64,000 bases of DNA from contig JAFIGV010000006.1 of NCBI GenBank assembly GCA_017849575.1, forward strand, positions 1 through 64,000, written 5' to 3'. The stretch's first letter is position 1, and every line of letters starts with the position of its first letter. Below the pieces are notes generated by a model, which had not been told where the DNA came from, searched no databases, and saw nothing but the letters and a program-made list of their open reading frames with translations. Position numbers and translations under genes: made by a program. Positions 53,995 to 63,005 of this stretch are shown in pieces. The stretch is from Flavipsychrobacter sp. (lineage in GTDB: Bacteria; Bacteroidota; Bacteroidia; Chitinophagales; Chitinophagaceae).

Positions 53995-55047
53995 TCACGA
54001 CTCGTTGCTTCGTTTTTGTCTTTTCAGTATCCTGATGATACGGCTGTACATTATTTCCGATAAGTTCCAGTTATAGCCCTCAAAGTTGGCCGTGTTGGTA
54101 AACTGTATCACTACTGCATCGAGCGCTTTGTGGTATTGGGCAATTGTTTGATAACCGGGTATCATACCTGTATGTTCAAACTTGTACAGAGCGGAGTAAA
54201 TCTCTTTTTCCCTTGGGTCGCTGAAGGCGGAACCATCATTGAGCGCTCTGATAAATTTTGCAAGGTCTTCCGCTGTGGCCAGCATCACTCCATTGTTGTC
54301 TGTCTTCAGGTCGTTTTTATATCCAACATAATACCCGCTCATTACATCATCGAGGTTCACATCTTTAATAGAACCGAAGGTATTTTTTAAATGCAGCGGA
54401 TCGAGAATTTTTGCTCTGATATAATGGAATTTTTCTCCTCCGGTCACTTTGGCTATAAGCTGGGAAAGCAATAGGAAATTCGTGTTGCTGTAAGCATATT
54501 GCGCGCCGGGTTCGAAATCTGCAGGCTTATCGAGGGCTAATTCTAATCTTTCATCAGCAGTTTGTTTCGGGTGTACCCAATAGTCTTTTGCATCCGTAAA
54601 GTTTGGTATTCCGCTGCGGTGCTGGACCATCATGCGCACGGTTATCCGGTCGGCGTTTTCAATTCGCCCTATTAACTCAGGAAAGTAATGGGCCAGGGTT
54701 GCATCCAACGAAAGTTTTCCGTCATGCGCCAGTTTGGCAATGGCTAAGGCTGTATAAAGTTTACTTACACTCGCTATTTTGAACAAAGCGTCTGGGTCTG
54801 CTGGTATTTTGTTCTCCCGGTTTTTATAGCCAGATGTATAAAATTCCGACTGGTTACCTTTTCTATTGACACAGACAATGATTCCGTCAAAGCCATATTC
54901 AGCAGCCTGATCCACCTGCTCCTGGAGTGTGCCCGGTAAGGGCATAATCCACGCTTTAACGATGGGCCAGGGGACAAAATACAGCGAGACAACCGTTCCC
55001 AACAACAGCAAAATTCTGATCACTTGTTTTGTTTCGATTTTTTTCAT
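53995..55047 (-). CDS. Serine hydrolase, class C beta-lactamase-like
   Basis: The protein has 350 residues. An N-terminal membrane helix (about 9-31) is followed by a periplasmic DD-peptidase fold. The S-x-x-K motif is in IASVSKLYTAL (near 96), Y-x-N in YAYSNTNFLL (near 200) and the third motif is HTGMIPGY (near 291). These proteins act as D-alanyl-D-amino acid peptidases, esterases or lactamases. An antibiotic role cannot be deduced. It converges with yebC. Confidence 0.88.
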   Translation of the reverse strand: MKKIETKQVIRILLLLGTVVSLYFVPWPIVKAWIMPLPGTLQEQVDQAAEYGFDGIIVCVNRKGNQSEFYTSGYKNRENKIPADPDALFKIASVSKLYTALAIAKLAHDGKLSLDATLAHYFPELIGRIENADRITVRMMVQHRSGIPNFTDAKDYWVHPKQTADERLELALDKPADFEPGAQYAYSNTNFLLLSQLIAKVTGGEKFHYIRAKILDPLHLKNTFGSIKDVNLDDVMSGYYVGYKNDLKTDNNGVMLATAEDLAKFIRALNDGSAFSDPREKEIYSALYKFEHTGMIPGYQTIAQYHKALDAVVIQFTNTANFEGYNWNLSEIMYSRIIRILKRQKRSNES

Positions 55048-55315
55048 GCTACATGCCGCAGAGTTATGAAATCAGGCTTTGGAGGGCTTTTCGGCCAGCG
55101 TCGTGGGATGCTTGAAGTACCTGGAACATCCGGTTTTGATTGCAAGTCGGGCTAAAATACAGTTTTATCCCGGCTGTCCTTATTGAATGCTCCGGAGGTT
55201 CCCTATTCTAACTCCTGTTTAACACGATTATAATTATCCAAGTTTCCAATGTTACCAAATCATTAAGTTATCGTGAATTAATTGTAAATTTACTTTGTAC
55301 AGAAAATGAGGCGTA

Positions 55316-56281
55316 ATGAAGAAGATTTGGACGACGATCGTAGCAATTTGCTTGTCAGGATGGGCTTTTGCCAATGATTTTACACTCAATCAGGGTTTTG
55401 TAGCGGCACAGACTTTCTATCAGGAACTCAGGTGCGAAAAGGTAAATGGGCTGGTAGTCGTTCCTGTTACTCTCAATGGAAAGGTTCGCCGTTTTTTATT
55501 GGATACCGGCGCACCAACCATGATCCGGAAATCAATCCAAAAAAGGGCAAAGTTTGAAACTTTGCATACCATAGTCGCCTACGATATAAATGATCAGCGC
55601 CGTGATGCCACTGTAGTACGGCTCGATCATATTGCCCTGGGTTCCCTTGAATTGAAAGATATTCCTGCTTTACTGGCAGATGATGATAATACACTCTTTA
55701 ATTTTCTGGAGGTAGATGGTATCATTGGTAGTAACATGCTCCGGGATATGGTGGTGAAGATCTCTGCAGCAAACAGTACCGTTACCTTTACCAATGCTAT
55801 TCAGGGTCTTTCGCTCACCGATGCTTTCAGTCAGGCAATGTCCGTAGACAAAGACCTTCAGAGTTCGCCTGTGTTGCAGGTTTCTTTGGGCGAAGGCATC
55901 ACCGAAGAATTATTATTCGATACAGGTTTTGATGGATTTTACAGTCTTTCCACAGAGAAATACCAGTTGTTTAAGCATTCGGAAGAGATAAGGGTTTTGG
56001 GCACAGAAAATCGAAACGGCACCTGGGGTATGTATGGCGAGCCCGCAGCCGGAGAAAAACACAAACTACTCATACCGCGCTATATAGTTGGAGATTTCCT
56101 GTTCACAAACGTAGTTGCCTATACCAGCAATGGTGCCAACTCGAAGCTGGGTGCAGAACTGTTAAAAACGGGAGACGTTACGCTCGACTATATCCACCAG
56201 CGTTTTTACTTTCAGCCGTATCATCAGGCTGCATCTCTGAACATGCAGCGGCAAACGGAAGCATACTACTGTGTGAATTAA
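55316..56281 (+). CDS. Retropepsin-like aspartic protease, duplicated domain
   Basis: The protein has 321 residues and an N-terminal signal peptide (about 1-20, ending AFA). Two retropepsin motifs are visible: FLLDTGAPTM near residue 62 and LLFDTGFDGFY near 200. IIGSNML (about 139-145) and KLGAELL (about 278-284) are the matching Gly-rich flap-end motifs. The protein therefore carries two half-sites and could fold as an internal dimer, like pepsin. It probably acts in the periplasm. The upstream region ends in TTTACTTTG, a loose -7 element. Confidence 0.78.
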   Translation: MKKIWTTIVAICLSGWAFANDFTLNQGFVAAQTFYQELRCEKVNGLVVVPVTLNGKVRRFLLDTGAPTMIRKSIQKRAKFETLHTIVAYDINDQRRDATVVRLDHIALGSLELKDIPALLADDDNTLFNFLEVDGIIGSNMLRDMVVKISAANSTVTFTNAIQGLSLTDAFSQAMSVDKDLQSSPVLQVSLGEGITEELLFDTGFDGFYSLSTEKYQLFKHSEEIRVLGTENRNGTWGMYGEPAAGEKHKLLIPRYIVGDFLFTNVVAYTSNGANSKLGAELLKTGDVTLDYIHQRFYFQPYHQAASLNMQRQTEAYYCVN

Positions 56282-56315
56282 GGCGCGCCAACTTTTTTTA
56301 TTGTAGGTTTATTGC

Positions 56316-57062
56316 ATGAAATCTGCGCGTTCGCTGCCTATACTGATTGGAAGAAAACCGGTGCTGGAAGCGCTTCAGCAAGGTGCGGCCATCGAAAAGA
56401 TATTCTTACTGCGTTCGGCCGCCGGAGAAGAAATCAGTGCCATCAAAAAACTGGCTAAAGAACAAAATGTGCCGCTCAGTCAGGTGCCTGTCGAAAAGCT
56501 GAACAACCTCAGCCGCGCGCAGCATCAGGGCATAGTGGCTTGGACCAGCCTGTTGCAATATGTGGATCTTCAAAACGCCATTTCTCATGTGGTGGAGCAG
56601 GGCCAGAATCCTTTGTTCCTGCTGCTCGACGGCATCACTGATGTACGCAATGTAGGGGCTATCGCGCGCAGTGCATTGTGTTGCGGCGCCCAGGGAATTA
56701 TCCTTCCTACGTCTTCGTCCGCATCACTTACGGAAGAGGCTATCAAAACATCTGCCGGTGCACTCCGGAAGATTCTATTGTGCCGCACTCCTTCCGTTCC
56801 CCAAGCCCTTGACGTACTCAGGCTCAACGGTATCCAGGTTCTCGGTACACAAATGAAGGGCAGTATTCCAGTGTTCGAAGCTGATTTTTCGGCGCCTAGT
56901 TGCATTGTGATGGGTGCAGAAGATACGGGTATCAGTAAAGATGTCCTTCGCCGGGCAGACGTTCTGATCAGAATCCCTATGTCCAGCGATTTCGACTCGC
57001 TCAATGTGTCTGTAGCCGCAGGCATGGTCCTATATGAAGCCATGCGGCAACGCTTGTCCTGA
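56316..57062 (+). CDS. rlmB: 23S rRNA 2'-O-ribose methyltransferase, TrmH/RlmB family
   Basis: The protein has 248 residues and a SPOUT fold. An N-terminal RNA-binding domain (about 8-80, with LIGRKPVLEAL) precedes the catalytic domain, which has motif 1 DGITDVRNVGAIARSA (near 109), MGAEDTGI (near 205) and IPMSSDFDSLNVSVAAG (near 227). RlmB methylates G2251 of 23S rRNA in E. coli. The family includes several similar enzymes, so the exact target is likely but not proven. Confidence 0.9.
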   Translation: MKSARSLPILIGRKPVLEALQQGAAIEKIFLLRSAAGEEISAIKKLAKEQNVPLSQVPVEKLNNLSRAQHQGIVAWTSLLQYVDLQNAISHVVEQGQNPLFLLLDGITDVRNVGAIARSALCCGAQGIILPTSSSASLTEEAIKTSAGALRKILLCRTPSVPQALDVLRLNGIQVLGTQMKGSIPVFEADFSAPSCIVMGAEDTGISKDVLRRADVLIRIPMSSDFDSLNVSVAAGMVLYEAMRQRLS

Positions 57063-57472
57063 GCTTCTCTGTTGCTGATAGTCATCGGTTCACGCTCAGT
57101 TTTTGCGATAGCTATGCTGTAGTCGGGCACCCAAGAAAATCTTATTCATTCCGGTCTTAAATGTTCTTTGCCGGCGCCCGAAAACGCTACGCTGATATCC
57201 ACGCACTGATCATTTTTTGCTGGCAGTTGCTGTTCCTCCTCCCTCATTTTCGGGATAGTTTACACTCGTTCACTTTACTACATTGCGTCGTTCATTATCA
57301 ACAAGATAAACATGGAGTTGTCTTTGAGACAGTAGGTGGTTCGCCTCGTTTTATTCACGGCCTAATAGCCCTTACGTAAAGGCGCAGGAGCCTGAGCAAT
57401 AGAATGAGCCGAACGCATCAAAAACTGCCTTTACTCGAAGAACGACGAAGAGAACAAGGATAGAAAGTAAAA
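57063..57472. other. Gene-poor stretch
   Basis: About 410 bases lie between rlmB and the GIY-YIG-like gene. The only open frame (57161-57379) shows no plausible protein pattern. I found no tRNA, terminator or strong promoter pair. Confidence 0.5.
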
Positions 57473-57841
57473 TTGAGAAGCTACTATACATACATCATTT
57501 CCAGCTCCGACAGGGATCGCTTTTTTATTGGCGTAACCGATGATCTTTCTCGTCAGTTAGTGATGCATTGGTATGACAACCGCGAAAGTTTCGTGCCCGA
57601 TAAAAGAGTCTATTTCCTTCTTTGGTATCAACGTTGGGAGCGCGCAGTTGATGCCGTTGCGCAGGCCCGAACACTTAAGAGGCAGGAGCGGAATGAACTT
57701 CTTGATTTTATAAAGCTTCAAAACCCCGGCAATATGCCGTTAAACAGACGCTTCGTCACAAAATGGCCGCCTCAGGAACGGCAGGTGCAGGAAGCTGTAC
57801 AATGGCGAAATGCCAAAACCTTGAAAGCGAACATACCATGA
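57473..57841 (+). CDS. Degenerate GIY-YIG domain protein
   Basis: The protein has 122 residues. YYTYIISS and FFIGVTDDLSRQLVMHW (residues about 4-34) align with the GIY-YIG nuclease core, where the second motif is normally Y-I-G-x-T. The later helix AVAQARTLKRQERNELLDFIK and the N-P-G segment match the family, but the catalytic Glu expected in the REKxLK-type position is Ala. The first YIG Tyr is Phe. The protein may bind DNA without cutting it. The start is TTG. Its stop overlaps the next start (ATGA). Confidence 0.62.
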   Translation: MRSYYTYIISSSDRDRFFIGVTDDLSRQLVMHWYDNRESFVPDKRVYFLLWYQRWERAVDAVAQARTLKRQERNELLDFIKLQNPGNMPLNRRFVTKWPPQERQVQEAVQWRNAKTLKANIP

Positions 57842-58230
57842 CAGAGCAAGAAGTTAGGGTTGAAAAAGGTGAAAGAAAAGAAGACGCCCGGCTATCACAT
57901 TTAAAGGAGGGAATAGCAAGACCTGGGTTTCGTCATTTTCATAATGACATTTTGTTCATCTGCCTTGAACACGGTTTGCAGGTGCGCTCGAGTGTTATAC
58001 ATGTAGAGTCGCTGGTGAAGCAACTGATGTTTTGTGCCTTGTCAGGGGCTTCTGTTACTGCAGAGGAAAAGTTTGATTTATTCCGCTTAGGACGTACCCC
58101 GGTGGCGATTGACTTCATTGACCGGTCCAGGCCTGTTTTGCAATTGTCCGATTTACGCAGCAAAGGTATATCTCGTTTTTTGGTTCAATTCTCCAAGGGA
58201 AGACAGCTTTTTGTCTATCTCGATCTTTAA
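57838..58230 (+). CDS. Unknown protein translationally coupled to the GIY-YIG-like gene
   Basis: The protein has 130 residues from ATG 57838, which overlaps the preceding stop by 4 bases. It is mixed alpha/beta with no signal peptide or membrane helix. A hydrophobic core (FHNDILFICLEHGLQV, VKQLMFCALSG) and a basic C-terminal part (RPVLQLSDLRSKGISRF) are seen. The spacing and the overlap argue that it is real, but I recognise no family. It may be a partner of the upstream protein. Confidence 0.55.
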   Translation: MTEQEVRVEKGERKEDARLSHLKEGIARPGFRHFHNDILFICLEHGLQVRSSVIHVESLVKQLMFCALSGASVTAEEKFDLFRLGRTPVAIDFIDRSRPVLQLSDLRSKGISRFLVQFSKGRQLFVYLDL

Positions 58231-58262
58231 TGCAGGAATAAGGAGATTTTTTTTAGGGAATC

Positions 58263-59444
58263 TTACAAATAGTGAAGCCACCAAAAATGAGGATGACTGC
58301 GTTTGTATTTATCATACCATTTGCAGGCAGGGTAAAGTAAGAACAATATTGCCAGCCAGATTAGAAAAACAACCGCTAAAGGGAACCCGAAATGTTTCAG
58401 AGAGTTTTGTTCCGTTACCCACACCGGCACCACCATACTTTTCCACCCATAGCCGGTGGTAGCAGCCACTATCATAGCGACGATATGTATTGCATAGATG
58501 TGTAGTAGGTAAAAGAAAAAGGGAACACGCCCGAAGACGGCCAGCTTTCGAGACAGCCATCCTGATCCACCGGACACGCGAGGGATTACCAGAAAAAACG
58601 TTCCGAGCATAAGTAGTAAATACTGTACAGAAGGCGGAGATTTTGTTACGTTCAGAAAAGACATCAGCGACTTGTCGGATTGCCCCGGGTAGAGGCGGAA
58701 ATTGCCAGGGTCGCCATAGGTATTTCCCAGTCTTAACAGGATGAAAACTACAAGGCTAATTACACCCATCAGCGTTAACCGGTTCCTGCTTTCCTGAGTA
58801 TCCTTCAAAAAAAGTGTCCCGAGGCCATAGCCCAGACCCATGACTGCACTCCAGGGAATGAGCGGATCGCCCGACCAAATGTTTCGGTCTATTGTGGTGA
58901 GATGTATGAAGCGCGAACGATGAAGTAGGGTCCAGGTGAAGCTTGAGCTGGTGATCTGATCAAGCAATTGATGCCCGGCAATGATGGAAACACAAACTAT
59001 GAGCAGTGCCTTCCGGGGCAAATAAATCAATGCAGAAAGGATGATCATGCTCCAGCCCAGCATCCAGAAAACACCCAGAAGCAAAGTCTGGACGCGGGGG
59101 TCAAAATGCCAGCCAAAATTGATGAGGGTAAGATCAGCGACTATAAGCCATATTCCTCGCTTAATAAGAAAGTTGCTTAGGGTGGGTAAATCCATTCGTT
59201 GTCTCAGATAAAATGCAGACAACCCGGCCGTGAAGCAGAACACAGGTTCACAGAAATGCGTGATCCAGCGTGTGAGAAAAACGGGTAATGAGCTCAGCGA
59301 GACGTTTGTTGGATTAAAATGATATGCGCTGTAATGAAAAAATGTACGAGTATGATCCAGGCACATCAGCACTACAATGATGCCCTTAACAAGGTCAATG
59401 CTGGTGTTTCTTTTTCTGGTTTGCGTACTTGAAGCGTCATTCAT
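58263..59444 (-). CDS. Heparan-alpha-glucosaminide N-acetyltransferase-like (DUF1624) membrane protein
   Basis: The protein has 393 residues and about ten membrane helices. TSIDLVKGIIVVLMCLDHTRTFF near residue 14-36 is the DUF1624 signature, with the conserved R/K-x-x-x-D and H-D/H-T residues of the HGSNAT catalytic helix. HFCEPVFCFTAGLSAF follows. YYLLHIYAIHIVAM near 318 ends the domain. The family moves acetyl groups from cytoplasmic acetyl-CoA to an extracytoplasmic acceptor. No partner gene is adjacent. Confidence 0.85.
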   Translation of the reverse strand: MNDASSTQTRKRNTSIDLVKGIIVVLMCLDHTRTFFHYSAYHFNPTNVSLSSLPVFLTRWITHFCEPVFCFTAGLSAFYLRQRMDLPTLSNFLIKRGIWLIVADLTLINFGWHFDPRVQTLLLGVFWMLGWSMIILSALIYLPRKALLIVCVSIIAGHQLLDQITSSSFTWTLLHRSRFIHLTTIDRNIWSGDPLIPWSAVMGLGYGLGTLFLKDTQESRNRLTLMGVISLVVFILLRLGNTYGDPGNFRLYPGQSDKSLMSFLNVTKSPPSVQYLLLMLGTFFLVIPRVSGGSGWLSRKLAVFGRVPFFFYLLHIYAIHIVAMIVAATTGYGWKSMVVPVWVTEQNSLKHFGFPLAVVFLIWLAILFLLYPACKWYDKYKRSHPHFWWLHYL

Positions 59445-59619
59445 TTCTAAAAGTAGATTCGACTCCGGGAGGGCAGGAAATCCTTCGGCTTATGAGAACC
59501 AAAATACAAAATAATAGTGCTGTAGCTCAGGCAGTCAGCATGCAGGGCGAATCGTTACAATAATTTATTGCCTTCGATGTCCGACATCTTTGGGAATGGC
59601 CATCCACAGCTCCGCAAAG
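59445..59619. other. Intergenic stretch upstream of the orphan terminator
   Basis: The 175 bases between the DUF1624 start and the terminator at 59620 hold no open frame. A tRNA-like word (TGTAGCTCAG at 59521-59530) is present but no cloverleaf. A short untranslated RNA ending at 59649 is possible. No clear promoter was fixed. Confidence 0.3.
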
Positions 59620-59649
59620 TATATCCCCCATTTTCGGGATATATTTTTT
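59620..59649 (+). terminator. Orphan Rho-independent terminator
   Basis: TATATCCC (59620-59627) pairs perfectly with GGGATATA (59636-59643) over an 8-base loop, and TTTTTT follows. No coding gene on the plus strand lies within 1.3 kb upstream: the nearest ends at 58230, and 58263-59444 is on the opposite strand. Confidence 0.7.
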
Positions 59650-59830
59650 GCACACGTTATTCCAAATTTGCCCAGGTATCCGGATCGTTTATGAAAAGCC
59701 AGCGAGCGATACTTATACCCAATAAACAGCCCGCATCACTGTCAACTTATCTCCTGTCCTTTATGCGCCGGTAAAGAGCGCCCGCGTAGGTGGAGGAGCG
59801 ATTAATTGTGAATGGATAATCTTTCTTGCA

Positions 59831-60139
59831 ATGAACAAAAAGCAGCTTTATCAGCGGGTTACAAAGACCACCGGAATCCATCAGGCTCAGGTTCGTATCA
59901 TTCTCGATCAGTATTTTGCCGAGGTAAAACAGGAAATCTCTTCCGGCGGCAAGGTGTCTGTTGCCGAGTTTGGGACTTTTTGCATTAAAAAGCGTGCACA
60001 GCGAAAAGCTCGAAATGTAAAGCGTAACACTACACTGATCATCCCCGCGCATTACACTCCGATCTTCAAGGCATCGCCCAAACTCTTGAGGTTGGTGAAA
60101 CAACTGAAAAAAGTAAGGGTAACTGAACTTCAGGATTAG
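59831..60139 (+). CDS. HU/IHF-like DNA-binding protein paralogue
   Basis: The protein has 102 residues. It shows the HU plan: MNKKQLYQRVTK start, helix, GGKVSVAEFGTFCIKKR strand pair near 41-57, then an arm and a final helix. The arm lacks the usual RNPxTG turn: RKARNVKRNTTLIIPAHYTPIFKASP replaces it. It is very basic and probably binds DNA, but with different bending or specificity from the canonical HU at 19684. Confidence 0.85.
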   Translation: MNKKQLYQRVTKTTGIHQAQVRIILDQYFAEVKQEISSGGKVSVAEFGTFCIKKRAQRKARNVKRNTTLIIPAHYTPIFKASPKLLRLVKQLKKVRVTELQD

Positions 60140-60170
60140 GGCTTGCCATGACTGCCACTGAAATGCAATT

Positions 60171-60178
60171 TATCTTTG
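60171..60178 (+). promoter_or_regulatory. Candidate -7 element upstream of the SGNH/PKD T9SS gene
   Basis: TATCTTTG matches TAnnTTTG, 52 bases before the ATG at 60231. The only TTG upstream (60143-60145) is 25 bases away, longer than usual. Confidence 0.4.
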
Positions 60179-60230
60179 TGTACCCAACTATTATGTAGGT
60201 AGCTGGGTCATACAAGCAAAACCAAAGCAC

Positions 60231-61514
60231 ATGCAGTCAGCAAGTTCCTTTTCATTTTTCCGGGCGATTTTTTTTGCCTGCATCGTCCTTCTATGTGCCC
60301 GGCAGGCAGCGGCCAAACAGGTACGTGTGCTCTTTATCGGTAATAGCTACACCTATGTGAACAATCTGCCGGTACTGGTGTCAGGGCTGGCAACTTCTTC
60401 AGGAGACCAATTGATCCATAGCTCCAGTGCTCCGGGCGGCTACACACTTCAGCAACATTGTAGCAATGCCAGTACCCTGGCTTTGATCGCCCAGGGGAAC
60501 TGGGATTTTGTAGTGCTTCAGGAACAGAGCCAGCTACCGGCATTTCCGGATCAGCAGGTACAGACAGATGTGTACCCCTTTGCACATATACTCGACAGCA
60601 CAATAAAGGCATATAATCCTTGCGCTAAGACTGTGTTTTACATGACCTGGGGCCGGAAGAACGGCGACGCGTCCAACTGTGCTTTCTTCCCTCCGATCTG
60701 CACCTACTTAGGTATGGATAGCCTCCTGCAACTGCGCTATACAAACATGGCAGATAGCAACGATGCCGTGGTATGCCCGGTGGCAAAAGTGTGGCGTTAC
60801 CTTCGGAATAATCATCCTTCCATCGAACTTTATGATACCGATGAAAGTCATCCTTCGTTGAAGGGTTCCTTTGCTGCAGCATGTGCTTTTTACTCGGTTT
60901 TATTCGGTAAAGATCCGGTGCTGTGCAGTTACAACGGTGGTCTTCTGAGCCAGGATGCGGCAACGATCAAGAATGCTGCTAAAGCGAGGGCCTACGATTC
61001 ACTTTCGCAATGTTTTCAGTTTTTCCCATTGCCTGCCGCTCAGTTTAGTTATACTGTTGCCGGGCTACAGGTTAACTTTGTAAATACGTCGGTCAACGGT
61101 GTCAGCTACAAGTGGTTTTTTGGTGATGCCGACAGTGCCACGACAACAAGCCCGCAACACATCTACAGCATGCCCGGTAGTTATACCGTTCAGCTTATCG
61201 CCAGCAAATGCCTGGACAGCGATACCTCCACACAGACGATACTTGTAGGTAACACCGGCCTTGACGGAACGTCACAGCACGAATGGGTGTCGATCTATCC
61301 TAATCCGGCAAATCGAGAATTGCATATCTCGTCGAAAAGTAAGATTTCGTCCTATGCTGTTTACAACGCCTTGGGAGGCGCTGTTTCTTCAGGGATTGTG
61401 CCAGCACAAGGCCATGATTTTGTCATAGACCTTGTAAGGTTCCCACCCGGTTTTTATCTGCTTCGCTTTGAAACTGAGCATGGCGCCTTTGTTAGAAATT
61501 TTGTGAAACAATAG
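60231..61514 (+). CDS. Secreted SGNH-hydrolase-like protein with PKD and T9SS domains
   Basis: The protein has 427 residues. A signal peptide (about 1-28, ending AAAK) leads to a SGNH-like domain. It has LFIGNSYTYVNNLP (nucleophile Ser in GNSYT near 38), QGNWDFVVLQEQS near 91 and YDTDESHPSLKGS near 203, where D-x-x-x-x-H gives the Asp/His pair. This resembles DUF4886-type proteins. A PKD domain (about 265-340: VSYKWFFGDADSAT) and a type A sorting domain (YPNPANRELHIS to FVRNFVKQ) follow. It probably acts on surface or environmental carbohydrate esters. Confidence 0.85.
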   Translation: MQSASSFSFFRAIFFACIVLLCARQAAAKQVRVLFIGNSYTYVNNLPVLVSGLATSSGDQLIHSSSAPGGYTLQQHCSNASTLALIAQGNWDFVVLQEQSQLPAFPDQQVQTDVYPFAHILDSTIKAYNPCAKTVFYMTWGRKNGDASNCAFFPPICTYLGMDSLLQLRYTNMADSNDAVVCPVAKVWRYLRNNHPSIELYDTDESHPSLKGSFAAACAFYSVLFGKDPVLCSYNGGLLSQDAATIKNAAKARAYDSLSQCFQFFPLPAAQFSYTVAGLQVNFVNTSVNGVSYKWFFGDADSATTTSPQHIYSMPGSYTVQLIASKCLDSDTSTQTILVGNTGLDGTSQHEWVSIYPNPANRELHISSKSKISSYAVYNALGGAVSSGIVPAQGHDFVIDLVRFPPGFYLLRFETEHGAFVRNFVKQ

Positions 61515-61765
61515 GTGTGCCTGATACCGGATGAAAAAGACCGGTCACGCTCAAGCAGCAATTGCGATCCCCCGGCTGCTCGTTTGGCTTTTGCCCCCGG
61601 CGGGCTTGCTGCGGGAAGCCAAAGACGCTTATGTCGTAAGGGAATTATCTAACAGAAGCCTGCGTTGAATTTCATTTTTGGGAAAAAATTTGGGGCCGTG
61701 AATGTTCCCGATTTTAAAAGCGATTGATCGTTGAATCTTTGACCTTCGCAGCGCTTTTCCACTTT

Positions 61766-62998
61766 ATGCACAAAATATTCCTACTTCTCGGACTGGTTTT
61801 CATATCCTTTCCGGCTGAAGCACAGTTTCGTACACAGGCACAGCAGCAAATACTTACCAACGAAGATTCATTGCATGCGGGCGTCAACAATCATAAAACC
61901 ATCATCTCCGGCTATGGAAGCGCATATTATCAGCGTGATTTCAACCGGCAGCAGTCGAGGGCCACGTTAGAGCGGGTGGTGTTATTTGTAGGTCATCAGT
62001 TCAATTCCCGCATACAGTTTTTCTCGGAGCTGGAACTGGAAAATGCTTTGGTCGCCGGTGGAGAGGAAAAAGGTGAAATAGCATTGGAGCAGGCATTTCT
62101 GAAGTTTAACCTCAACCCAAAGCATTATATCGTTGCCGGACTTTTCATTCCAAGGATCGGGATTCTTAATGAAAATCACCTCCCTGTAAACTTCAATGGA
62201 GTAGAGCGGCCCCTTACCGAACAACTGGTCATTCCTGCCACCTGGCGAGAACTGGGAGTATGCCTTTATGGAGGACTCAACGGGCTGCCCTTGCTCTACA
62301 CCGTAGGCGTTGTGAATGGACTGAACAATGAAGGTCTGCAACACGGCACGGGTCTGCGTGGTGGCCGCATGGAGGGTAGTAACGCTCCTGCTAACAACCT
62401 TGCTTTTACGGCCTCGCTGCAATACACTATCCAAAACTTCAAACTACAGGCCTCAGGCTATGTAGGTGGCACCACGGGCCTTAGCCGGCGGGGGGCTGAC
62501 AGCCTTGGACTCGATGGGGGAGCTCTGGGAACACCGGTATATCTGGGTGAGGCTAATGTGCAATATAACCGTGACGGTCTCGCAGCGAAACTTTTAGGTG
62601 CCTATGTTTCCATGCCGGATGCAAACAAAGTGAATATTGCGTACGCAAAAAATCTTCCCTATAGTTTTTATGGTGCCTACGCTGAGCTTGCCTACGACTG
62701 GCTATACAGCAGACACCGGCAGGCGCAGTTTATCAGTTTCGCACGCTATGAAGCTTTAGACCTCAATGCTTCAACGCCCGCTGCCCCCGAAGCGATTTAT
62801 GATGGTACCCTCAGGCAATCTCATCTCATCCTTGGTTTTTCCTATTTACCCATACCCAATATCGCCATCAAGGCGGATGTGCGGCTGCAGCACACCGGCG
62901 AGCAAAACAGGGCCCTGGTACTCAATCCTGCTCCCAATGCTTTACCCTATCAGCAAAGCAACACTTTTCTCAACATCGGGATAGGTTATTCATTCTAA
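61766..62998 (+). CDS. Outer-membrane porin-like beta-barrel protein
   Basis: The protein has 410 residues from ATG 61766; an upstream frame start at 61724 adds residues before a clear signal peptide (1-19, ending AEAQ). The rest alternates amphipathic strands and loops: SGYGSAYYQRDF, HQFNSRIQFFSELELEN, AYVGGTTG-like turns and a final LNIGIGYSF strand ending in Phe, the usual barrel signature. It resembles phosphate-selective porin-like proteins. The Rieske gene starts 8 bases after it, so the three genes to the window edge are an operon. Confidence 0.78.
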   Translation: MHKIFLLLGLVFISFPAEAQFRTQAQQQILTNEDSLHAGVNNHKTIISGYGSAYYQRDFNRQQSRATLERVVLFVGHQFNSRIQFFSELELENALVAGGEEKGEIALEQAFLKFNLNPKHYIVAGLFIPRIGILNENHLPVNFNGVERPLTEQLVIPATWRELGVCLYGGLNGLPLLYTVGVVNGLNNEGLQHGTGLRGGRMEGSNAPANNLAFTASLQYTIQNFKLQASGYVGGTTGLSRRGADSLGLDGGALGTPVYLGEANVQYNRDGLAAKLLGAYVSMPDANKVNIAYAKNLPYSFYGAYAELAYDWLYSRHRQAQFISFARYEALDLNASTPAAPEAIYDGTLRQSHLILGFSYLPIPNIAIKADVRLQHTGEQNRALVLNPAPNALPYQQSNTFLNIGIGYSF

Positions 62999-63005
62999 AC
63001 AAATT

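Noticed and set aside
57161-57379. 72-residue plus-strand frame
   Set aside because: Rich in Phe, Leu and His without a signal or domain; no ribosome-binding or promoter context.
59521-59565. tRNA-like word TGTAGCTCAG
   Set aside because: No acceptor stem, anticodon arm or TTCGA-type T-loop can be formed around it, so it is not a tRNA.
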